Shown: positions 1 to 5,483 of the stretch, in pieces
Numbering within the stretch: the first letter of the stretch is position 1
Layout: each line of letters starts with the position of its first letter
Assembly (NCBI GenBank): GCA_002385465.1
Contig: DGDN01000064.1
Location: forward strand, 30,189-36,493
DNA: 6,305 nt
Source: Candidatus Fermentithermobacillaceae bacterium UBA3951
GTDB lineage: Bacteria; Bacillota; Sulfobacillia; Fermentithermobacillales; Fermentithermobacillaceae
Direction of reading: 5' to 3'
Notes under the pieces: generated by a model
Told to the model about the DNA's origin: nothing
Database searches by the model: none
Seen by the model: the letters and a program-made list of their open reading frames with translations, nothing else
Position numbers and translations under genes: made by a program

Positions 1-605
1 CTCACAGGCCGCACGATGGTTATGGTGCCGCTCCTCGGGCATATCCGCTCGACGACGCCTGCCATGGGCGAGTATACGTAATCCACCTGCCCGATGTTTG
101 TGGCCGACGCCAGGACCTGCCCGGCAAATACCTCGTCTCCTTCGTCGACCGATGTGTACATCCTGATGGTCCAAGGCCATATGGACAGTTTGGAGGCGAC
201 CGCCACGACCGACATTGGGGCGGCAGAGCGGGGATCTTCCCGTATGATAATCCTTCTCCGGGTTTTTGAAATGTACTCGATTGTCCCGTCGCAAGGCGAG
301 TAGATGGTCTTTCCGCCCTCCCAAAAGGTCCTCCGGTATACCCCGAGCACTTCATGCTTCGTAACCTTGTCCCCCGGCTTCTTCGTGATGAGCTTGTCGA
401 TCTCTTCGGGAGTGAGCCTCCTACCTACTTCAGCGGTGATATCTATGACCCGCGGTCCACCGGGAACAAGGTCTGTCTTGGCGATTATGTCGTCGGGCTT
501 TACCGTCTGTCCCTCGGTTACAAGCACCTCGCCCGGCACCGAGAGTCTCCGTGTCTTCTTTAGAAAGGCTTTTTCGAGAAGCCTAAGGTTGGAGCTAAAG
601 GCCAC
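1..605 (-). CDS. Hypothetical protein with repeated biotinyl/lipoyl-like (barrel-sandwich) motifs, 3' end outside window
   Basis: I do not recognise a named family. The minus-strand frame starting with GTG at 605-603 stays open to the window edge (201 codons visible). The GTG is chosen because a near-perfect AAGGAGGTGAG lies 9 nt upstream (core GGAGG to start) and it sits 1 nt after the MutL stop, as in tight translational coupling. Three copies of a G-[DQ]-x-V-x(3)-[DEQ]-[IV]-[IL]-[AG] pattern are visible: EGQTVKPDDIIA (residues 31-42), PGDKVTKHEVLG (77-88) and EGDEVFAGQVLA (155-166). Two strand-turn motifs accompany them: SPCDGTIEYI (103-112) and SPMAGVVERI (179-188). This is the rhythm of biotinyl/lipoyl-type barrel-sandwich hybrid folds. 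No canonical MKM or DK modification lysine is visible, so I infer a structural or scaffold use of the fold rather than a swinging arm. There is no signal peptide or membrane segment. The product probably works with the upstream MutL-like ATPase. The fold is an inference from motifs; the reading frame itself is well supported by its length, ribosome-binding site and coupling. Confidence 0.8.
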   Translation of the reverse strand, partial: MAFSSNLRLLEKAFLKKTRRLSVPGEVLVTEGQTVKPDDIIAKTDLVPGGPRVIDITAEVGRRLTPEEIDKLITKKPGDKVTKHEVLGVYRRTFWEGGKTIYSPCDGTIEYISKTRRRIIIREDPRSAAPMSVVAVASKLSIWPWTIRMYTSVDEGDEVFAGQVLASATNIGQVDYVYSPMAGVVERICPRSGTITIVRPV

Positions 606-606
606 T

Positions 607-2427
607 TCAGCTCACCTCCTTAGCGAGAGGCTGAGCAGGCGCCTTATCCTCAACCGGATACGCCGACAAGGCCCTGTGCCATCTCTTGACTTTCTCAACC
701 CGCCTGCGGGAATCCCGCGGGAGCTCAAGAGGCCTATGCCTCCCGTCCAAGATAAGGTGCGGCATGCCTTTCTTTACCGCGAAGCCGACGGGTACGCCCG
801 GGCCGTTTCCTGCGTCGTAGTCTTTCTTCGGGATGACTTCCACTTCGAACCCGTCGCCGGGGACCTCAAGCGCGCTCACTTCGCCTGCGACCACGGCAAT
901 GGATTCCCCTCCTGCCCTAACATCTGCTATGACGGTGCCCTCTCTGGAGGCGGGCCCGACAGGGGCTATCACGGTGCCTACGGGGACGAGTGTTTCGCGA
1001 GTCAGGATCTCCCGTATTGCCTCGTCGGCCGCTTCCCTGGCCGTCTCCAGGAGTACCCCCACATGCGGGAGGAGGAACTGGTTGTCAACCCAGAGTTCGG
1101 TCACTCCTTCAGGCTGAAAGGCGTTTATCATGATGAGAGCGGCCTGGCTCCACCTTGGCGCGTGAGAGAGGGCTCCTCCGGAGCCGATGATGGCTCCTGT
1201 CTCCATCATGTTTACCAGGGTCTCGCCCGTGCCGGTCTGGTGGAATACGTCGCTTATGGTGCGCCTCTGGTGGACGCCCTTGAGCCCCCTTATGAGAGAC
1301 CTGTGGTGTTCAAGGGAGAGGCGCAAGGCCTCTGTGGCCACCGCCTGCTCCAGCATGAGGTCCTCGAGGGTCTGGGGTAACGTCGTAGGCCTCACCATCT
1401 TGTTGAACTGCCAGTTGCGGACGATGTTCTCGTCGAACTCCCACGGGAGCCACCTAAGGATCGCTTCGGGCTTGGCCTCGGCTAGGACATTAGCCATGCT
1501 GTAGGACATCCCGAGGTTGGCCGACACCGTGCGGTAGAGCCGGCCGTCTATCACCGAGAAGACGTCGGTAGTGGCGCCTCCTATGTCTACACCCAGGACG
1601 TTTGTTCCGAAATTGGCCGAAACGTACTTAAGGGCTTCGCCTACGGCCACGGGCGTGGGCCTCACCGCGCCTTCTGTCCAGCCCACGAGCGTCCCGTAAC
1701 CTGGCGCCCTCATCATCACGTGCTCCAAGAAGATTCGGCTGATCTCTTCTCGAGCCGGGTCTAGACGCTCGGTCTCGAGTTCGGGTCGTATATTGTCCGT
1801 ATATGTGACATCATTGGTTTCCTTTAAGACTCCGTCCACCATGTCCCTGGCGTCTACGTTGCCTGCATAGATGACCGGGATCTTGAAGTCCTCGCCAAAC
1901 CTAGGTTCGGGGCGCGCCATGGAAATGTACTCGGCGATGGCCGCCACGTCGCTTATGTTCCCGCCGTCGGTACCACCAGTGAGGAGTATCATGTCAGGCC
2001 TCATCGCCTTTATGGCTTCCAGGCGCTCTATGAGCGTGCGGTCGTCGTCCAAAGACACGACATCAGACACTACGGCTCCGGCTCCGAGAGCCGCCCGGTG
2101 GGCCGATTCGGCCGTCATTGTCCCCACCAGTCCAGTCACCATCATCTGAAGGCCGCCGCCGGCGCTGGAAGTCGCCACAAAGATGTCCGCCCCGTCCTCC
2201 CCCACAGGAGGGACCAGGAGCCTCGCCCCGTCCTGGAACTTAATCCCCGTCCGCCTCTCGAGCTTGGCCAGGGCGTTCCGGAGGCCTATCATGACATCCA
2301 GGTCGGGAGCCTCGACCGTGGTAGGAGCCACCATCTTGCCGGCCAACCTCCAGCCTCCGGCCTCCTTCACAAAGAGCGTGACTTTGGTCGTGGTACTCCC
2401 TATGTCAGCCGCCAAAATCCTTCTCAT
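607..2427 (-). CDS. MutL/GlmL-family ASKHA ATPase (glutamate mutase L-like) with C-terminal extension
   Basis: A cytoplasmic 606-residue protein of the family first seen as MutL/GlmL beside glutamate mutase (unrelated to mismatch-repair MutL). Known members are thought to act as ATP-dependent chaperones or reactivases for adenosylcobalamin mutases. Motifs visible in order: phosphate-1 loop DIGSTTTKV (8-16); SSAGGGLQMMVTGL (87-100); ILLTGGTDGGN (147-157); VIYAGN (185-190); phosphate-2 loop GVDIGGATTDVFSV (279-292); adenosine-type motif IIGSGGALSHAP (413-424); LLPHVGVLL (452-460). Together these give the actin/Hsp70-like nucleotide fold. From memory, classical GlmL proteins are about 460 residues; here some 130 to 145 more follow, rich in V/G strand-turn patterns (for example LVPVGTVIAPVGP, 480-492) and ending in a basic, charged tail. 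The ATG at 2427 has AGGGGAGG with 7 nt spacing and lies 18 nt after the permease stop, so it is likely co-transcribed. No mutase gene is in the window, so the client is unknown. The family call is secure; the role is inferred. Confidence 0.93.
   Translation of the reverse strand: MRRILAADIGSTTTKVTLFVKEAGGWRLAGKMVAPTTVEAPDLDVMIGLRNALAKLERRTGIKFQDGARLLVPPVGEDGADIFVATSSAGGGLQMMVTGLVGTMTAESAHRAALGAGAVVSDVVSLDDDRTLIERLEAIKAMRPDMILLTGGTDGGNISDVAAIAEYISMARPEPRFGEDFKIPVIYAGNVDARDMVDGVLKETNDVTYTDNIRPELETERLDPAREEISRIFLEHVMMRAPGYGTLVGWTEGAVRPTPVAVGEALKYVSANFGTNVLGVDIGGATTDVFSVIDGRLYRTVSANLGMSYSMANVLAEAKPEAILRWLPWEFDENIVRNWQFNKMVRPTTLPQTLEDLMLEQAVATEALRLSLEHHRSLIRGLKGVHQRRTISDVFHQTGTGETLVNMMETGAIIGSGGALSHAPRWSQAALIMINAFQPEGVTELWVDNQFLLPHVGVLLETAREAADEAIREILTRETLVPVGTVIAPVGPASREGTVIADVRAGGESIAVVAGEVSALEVPGDGFEVEVIPKKDYDAGNGPGVPVGFAVKKGMPHLILDGRHRPLELPRDSRRRVEKVKRWHRALSAYPVEDKAPAQPLAKEVS
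611..621 (-). promoter_or_regulatory. Ribosome-binding site fixing the GTG start of the downstream gene
   Basis: The minus strand reads AAGGAGGTGAG across 621-611, an almost full complement to the 3' end of 16S rRNA. It lies inside the last codons of the MutL-like gene (they encode KEVS before the stop) and its GGAGG core is 9 nt from the GTG at 605-603. It decides the start of the next gene and implies that ribosomes finishing MutL can reinitiate on it. Confidence 0.85.
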
Positions 2428-2445
2428 CCATCTCCCTCCCCTTAA

Positions 2446-3135
2446 TCAGAATCCGCCGCAAAGACCGCATTGGGCGCACGACGGGTTGGAAAACGCATAG
2501 ACCGGCCTGTTCAGGAGGAGCTGTGCGCAGCTCGCGTTTCTCACGAGCCTCACCGGCAAATACACGCCGGACGCAAGCGACAAAACACCAAAAACAATGG
2601 ACACAACAAAGCACCATGGGCTTAGAGCTTGTGATCCCAGATAAAAACCAGTAATTGCGGAGCCGCCTAGAAGCCCCAGTGGAAGGCCGAAGGCAGCCAT
2701 AAACGCGGCTTCGAGTGCCAGGAGCCTCGTCAAATCTCTTGTAGTTCCACCTAACGTCTTGAGGATCCCCAGGCTCTTCTTTCTCCCCACGAAATTCACG
2801 GAAAGCACGCAAGCTATGCCCGAAAGGGCCACGACCGCCGCAGCCAGCGACACGACGTGCCAGGGAAGAAAGGCCGCCCGGGTTGCCCTGCGGACCATCT
2901 CCGCTCCAAGTTCCCTGCCGCCTCCCCCTTCAACCACCCTGGATTCCATCCTACCGATCATGGTCTCGGTCATCGCGGTCACGGTGAAAGACGCGGCCAC
3001 GGCCAGGGCAGTTGAAATGGACACAATTACGACAATCGCTTTGTAAGTCGCGATCCGCCTGACCGCGATGGTCCTAAGAAGGTGTAACGGCACAGGAGGG
3101 ACGCTGAGTCTTGCCTTCCTCTCCACCGCGACCAT
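2446..3135 (-). CDS. Short FtsX/MacB-like ABC transporter permease with cysteine-rich C-terminal tail
   Basis: A 229-residue inner-membrane protein that I read as the second permease of the ABC system. Four hydrophobic segments are visible: about 32-54, 92-115, 141-166 and 173-195. Between the second and third is the FtsX-type cytoplasmic signature GRKKSLGILKTLGGTTRDL (117-135), which in this family contacts the ATPase. The loop between helices 1 and 2 is only about 38 residues, so the large extracytoplasmic domain of MacB or LolC/E is missing; most family members are 350 to 650 residues. The tail after the last helix carries C203 and then SCAQCGLCGGF, a CxxCxxC arrangement (C220, C223, C226) right at the end, possibly metal-binding. 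The ATG at 3135 is preferred, with GAGGGTGGTGA upstream at about 9 nt, although this makes a 62-nt overlap with the ATPase gene; a GTG at 3093 has no ribosome-binding site. The family is clear; the substrate is unknown. Confidence 0.85.
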   Translation of the reverse strand: MVAVERKARLSVPPVPLHLLRTIAVRRIATYKAIVVIVSISTALAVAASFTVTAMTETMIGRMESRVVEGGGGRELGAEMVRRATRAAFLPWHVVSLAAAVVALSGIACVLSVNFVGRKKSLGILKTLGGTTRDLTRLLALEAAFMAAFGLPLGLLGGSAITGFYLGSQALSPWCFVVSIVFGVLSLASGVYLPVRLVRNASCAQLLLNRPVYAFSNPSCAQCGLCGGF

Positions 3136-3829
3136 CTTTCACCACCCTCTCCGCCACTCTTCCGTCGGAAAGCCTTACAACGACATCGGCATACTCCTCA
3201 AACCCGCGCTCGTGGGTGACTACCACGAAAGTCTGTCGTTCTTCTCTGTTGAACTTGGCGAAGAGCTCCATGATCTCCCTCGACCTCGCCGAGTCGAGGT
3301 TTCCGGTAGGCTCATCGGCCAAGACAAGTGCGGGCCTCACCGCCAGCGCCCTGGCAATCGCCACCCGCTGCTGCTCTCCACCGGAGAGCTCCGTCGGGTA
3401 GTGATCTGCCCTTCCCGCTATCCCTACCGCTTCCATTAGGTAAGTCAGCCTATCTATGACGGCCCCTTCCTCCCACCCGAGGAGCCTCATGGGAAAGCCT
3501 ATATTCTCCGCGGCCGTGAGCTCCGGTATGAGGTTAAAGAACTGGAACACCATCCCCAGGTCGCGCCTTCGAAGGAGAGCCAGGTCGTCTTCGCTCATCC
3601 GGGAGTACTTCCGCCCTTTTAGGACCACCTCACCGTGAGTCGGCCGGTCGATCCCGCCGAGGATATTGAGGAGGGTCGTCTTTCCCGACCCAGACGGCCC
3701 GGTTATGACCACGAACTGGCCCTCTTCCACCTCGAGCTCTACGTTTTTCAAGGCGAACAGCCCTTCTCCGACGGCATAGAGCTTGGTGATCTCATGGCAA
3801 TGCAAGATAGGTCCAAGCCAATCACTCAC
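3074..3829 (-). CDS. ABC transporter ATP-binding protein, LolD/MacB type
   Basis: The 251-residue nucleotide-binding subunit of the ABC system; it hydrolyses ATP at the cytoplasmic face to drive the two FtsX-like permeases. All catalytic elements are intact: A-loop Y18, Walker A GPSGSGKTT (44-52), Q-loop Q96 in VFQFFNLIPELTAAEN, signature LSGGEQQR (148-155), Walker B ALVLADEP with E173, D-loop GNLDS (176-180) and H-loop H206 in VVVTHE. The FQFFNLIPELTAAEN stretch and LADEPTGNLDS are typical of the LolD/MacB/FtsE-like subfamily. The core ends near residue 230; the last 20 or so residues are polar, lie partly under the overlap with the next gene and are probably unstructured. The start is GTG at 3829-3827, with GGAGGTG 9 nt upstream; it overlaps the stop of the first permease by 8 nt, so translation is probably coupled. 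LolD, MacB-like exporter and SalX/BceA-like peptide-resistance ATPases cannot be told apart from sequence alone. Confidence 0.96.
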   Translation of the reverse strand: MSDWLGPILHCHEITKLYAVGEGLFALKNVELEVEEGQFVVITGPSGSGKTTLLNILGGIDRPTHGEVVLKGRKYSRMSEDDLALLRRRDLGMVFQFFNLIPELTAAENIGFPMRLLGWEEGAVIDRLTYLMEAVGIAGRADHYPTELSGGEQQRVAIARALAVRPALVLADEPTGNLDSARSREIMELFAKFNREERQTFVVVTHERGFEEYADVVVRLSDGRVAERVVKDGRGGEEGKTQRPSCAVTPS

Positions 3830-5231
3830 GCCTAAGCACCTCCGCGCAGGGGATTCGAGAAGCCCAGATGGCGACGCCTAAGCCCAAAACCAGAGGGATT
3901 GCAATACCCGCTAGAGACAGGAGGGCGTCATAGCCCGCCATCTTCAGCCATTCCAAGAACGAGAAATCGGTAGCGGTGATAACGGTTAGGGAGATGAGCT
4001 TGCCCAGCACGAATCCTATGCCTATGCCCGCAAGCGTCGTGTATGCCACGGCCGACAAGGCATAAAGGACAATGTCTTTGGACGTCGCTCCTATGGCTCT
4101 TAGGAGCCCAATCTTGCGCGTCTGAAGGGCCAAGAGGACATAGACCGATGCAGCAACAATGCCTGCCGCCATGGTGATAATCATCCACCTGATGAGCGAA
4201 GACATGTCGGGGACGATAAGCCGCAAGCCACCTGCTTCTCCGGCGGTTGAAACCAGTTCCGCGACAGCATACACCCCGTAATCCTGACCCAGGGCCTCCC
4301 GGAGCCTCTGAACGACGACCTTTGTATCGGAATGACGGGCCACCTTCACCAGCATTTGATATACGGGCGGCTCCGGAAGTATCCGGCCCACGAGGTCTAG
4401 GAAGGTCTTCCGGCTCACCAGGATCTCCGGTCGCTTCCAGTATCCGGTGGGCGTCTGCTGATCCAAGTGCTCGAGAGGGACAACTCCCAGCTCGACCTTG
4501 TATGCCCCGACCACGTCAAGGCGCACAGAAGTCGGATTATCCCAAGATAGAGCGGCGGATTGGTCGGAAGGAGCGTTGGCGCCCGGCACACCGGCCAGAG
4601 GACGCGGGATCAGGATTTCCATCTCCATTTGCGGGCCATACGGTATTACGGGCTCGCTGATCAGAGGGACAAGAGCATTGGAGAGGCCTTCGTCCTGAAG
4701 GCCCAAAGGCCTGCCCCGCTTTACCTGCCACTCCATGGAGAGTGGGCGGCTGGGCCCGGCGAACTCCCTACCCCGCAAAATCGCGTCCACATAACCGTCG
4801 TCAACTTTCACTCTGCAGGGAAACGACAGGTAGGGCGAAACTTCTAGGACGCCGTCGACCCGAGATATGAGGAGTAGCAGTGAGTCGGTGTCAAGCGGCC
4901 CCCAAGGAGGCGCACCAACCATAGAGACATATCCCTTCGACTTAAGTTCAGGCATGAAGTACTCCGCGAAAGACTGCCACACTTCTCCGGTCCAAGCCCT
5001 CCATTCGAGCGAGGACGTATCCTTTGAGTAGACGTGTTGAGGCGCGCTCCACACCAAGACGTCTGCATCTGCGAAAGAACGTTCGGCGTAAGTCTGGTAC
5101 CTCATATAACCCTGGGGGACGAGCCTGGAAAGCACGAGGATCACCGTGGCAAGGGCGGTGGCAGCGATCGCGAGACCTGTCCGCGAGCTGTTCTTGCGGA
5201 CATCTCGCACAGCAAGCCGGATGAAATCCAT
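3822..5231 (-). CDS. FtsX/MacB-like ABC transporter permease with large extracytoplasmic domain
   Basis: A 469-residue membrane protein with the standard FtsX-type layout. A short basic cytoplasmic N-terminus (RLAVRDVRKNSSRTGL) leads into helix 1 (about 19-37). An extracytoplasmic domain of some 300 residues (about 38-342) follows, in the place of the MacB_PCD periplasmic domain. Three helices close the protein: about 346-368, 390-419 and 435-458. The cytoplasmic coupling motif RKIGLLRAIGATSKDIVLY (372-390) and the ending ASRIPCAEVLRRE (457-469, like the usual A-x-R-I-P-P-x-E-x-L-R) mark it as the partner of the downstream ATPase. The ATG at 5231 has GGAGG 9 nt upstream and is the first gene after the promoter spacer. 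Family members move lipids, lipoproteins, peptides or drugs, or pass mechanical signals to cell-wall enzymes; the substrate cannot be read here. The extracytoplasmic domain has a single cysteine (C139), so no disulfide within it is expected. Confidence 0.92.
   Translation of the reverse strand: MDFIRLAVRDVRKNSSRTGLAIAATALATVILVLSRLVPQGYMRYQTYAERSFADADVLVWSAPQHVYSKDTSSLEWRAWTGEVWQSFAEYFMPELKSKGYVSMVGAPPWGPLDTDSLLLLISRVDGVLEVSPYLSFPCRVKVDDGYVDAILRGREFAGPSRPLSMEWQVKRGRPLGLQDEGLSNALVPLISEPVIPYGPQMEMEILIPRPLAGVPGANAPSDQSAALSWDNPTSVRLDVVGAYKVELGVVPLEHLDQQTPTGYWKRPEILVSRKTFLDLVGRILPEPPVYQMLVKVARHSDTKVVVQRLREALGQDYGVYAVAELVSTAGEAGGLRLIVPDMSSLIRWMIITMAAGIVAASVYVLLALQTRKIGLLRAIGATSKDIVLYALSAVAYTTLAGIGIGFVLGKLISLTVITATDFSFLEWLKMAGYDALLSLAGIAIPLVLGLGVAIWASRIPCAEVLRRE
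3837..3843 (-). promoter_or_regulatory. Ribosome-binding site of the ATPase gene, inside the permease 3' end
   Basis: GGAGGTG on the minus strand (3843-3837) stands with its core 9 nt from the GTG at 3829. It lies within the final codons of the first permease. It supports the GTG start over any internal ATG and supports translational coupling across the 8-nt overlap. Confidence 0.75.
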
Positions 5232-5266
5232 GAGACACCCCCTCCGTCTCTTATCTCCCAGTCACT

Positions 5267-5272
5267 ATTATA
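5267..5272 (-). promoter_or_regulatory. Probable -10 element of the operon promoter
   Basis: The minus strand reads TATAAT exactly (5272-5267), 35 nt before the permease ATG. This would give a leader of roughly 25 to 30 nt containing the GGAGG site. At 17-bp spacing the -35 position (5295-5290) reads CGTCAA, a poor match to TTGACA, so the promoter may be weak or need an activator. There is no TGn extension. The -10 call rests on an exact consensus in an AT-rich gap; transcription itself is inferred. Confidence 0.55.
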
Positions 5273-5310
5273 TTCGGGCTCGATAGGACTTGACGGATAG
5301 GGTGTTTACT

Positions 5311-5342
5311 GTAAGTAGACGCGTAAGTATCCAACATCTGGA
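5311..5342. repeat. Direct repeat GTAAGTA x2 next to an inverted repeat, upstream of the promoter
   Basis: On the plus strand GTAAGTA occurs at 5311-5317 and again at 5323-5329, a 12-bp period. Directly adjoining is TCCA-ACATC-TGGA (5330-5342), a perfect 4-bp inverted repeat around 5 bases. TTACTGTAA (5306-5314) is also palindromic and overlaps the first direct repeat. The block lies about 40 to 70 bp upstream of the TATAAT element, where activators commonly bind. The repeats are seen in the sequence; a binding role is inference, and short repeats like these also arise by chance in AT-rich DNA. Confidence 0.35.
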
Positions 5343-5420
5343 CAAGAGCCTTTTGTTGCCTTCAGCAATCTGCCGGAATATTGAGAAGCAGCAGTTTCCC
5401 AGGTAGACAAGAGAAAACCC

Positions 5421-5451
5421 CGGACATCCAGACATCGTATTGTCATACAAT
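5421..5451. repeat. Tandem GACATC pair and ATTGT-CAT-ACAAT palindrome
   Basis: On the plus strand CGGACATC and CAGACATC follow one another (5421-5436, 8-bp period), and 3 bases on is ATTGT-CAT-ACAAT (5439-5451), a perfect 5-bp inverted repeat about 30 to 45 bp after the TPR stop codon. The palindrome could be an operator; as RNA the stem would be weak and has no T-run after it, so it is not a terminator. Function is unknown. Confidence 0.3.
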
Positions 5452-5483
5452 TTGCGGAAAAAGTGTTGAGCGGAATAAGATGG

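Larger units (their letters stand above)
5232..5483. other. AT-rich regulatory spacer between the TPR gene and the ABC/MutL operon
   Basis: A 252-nt stretch with no convincing gene. It is visibly richer in A+T than its neighbours. On the minus strand it holds a TATAAT hexamer and the ribosome-binding site of the first permease; further upstream are several short inverted and direct repeats. A 60-codon frame at 5268-5450 opens with TTG, has no ribosome-binding site and has unremarkable composition, so I do not call it. No strong hairpin followed by a T-run was found downstream of the TPR gene; the best is a weak 4-bp CTGG/CCGG stem followed by GGTTTTCTCTT (about 5408-5431). Confidence 0.7.

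Noticed and set aside
20..355. 111-codon minus-strand frame with an ATG start
   Set aside because: It is out of frame with the gene running 605 to 1, which has the ribosome-binding site, coupling and repeated motifs; the product is low-complexity and rich in R, P, S and G.
304..1380. 358-codon open frame on the plus strand
   Set aside because: It lies antisense to the 3' part of the MutL-like gene and the start of the next gene, both supported by motifs and ribosome-binding sites. Its translation has no recognisable domain and is what GC-rich coding DNA yields on the opposite strand.
607..2427. DNA mismatch-repair MutL
   Set aside because: The shared name is a coincidence. The motifs are ASKHA (DIGSTTTKV, DIGGATTD, GSGGALSHA), not the GHKL ATPase motifs of mismatch-repair MutL.
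2405..2812. 135-codon minus-strand frame spanning the permease end and MutL start
   Set aside because: It overlaps the four-helix permease in another frame and has no domain. Part of it reads through the MutL ribosome-binding site.
5408..5431. Possible terminator after the TPR gene (CTGG-ATGT-CCGG then GGTTTTCTCTT)
   Set aside because: The stem is only 4 bp with a G-T pair and the T-run is broken by C and G, so it is too weak to call.
5268..5450. 60-codon minus-strand frame in the spacer
   Set aside because: It has a TTG start, no ribosome-binding site and runs over the promoter elements; no family features.
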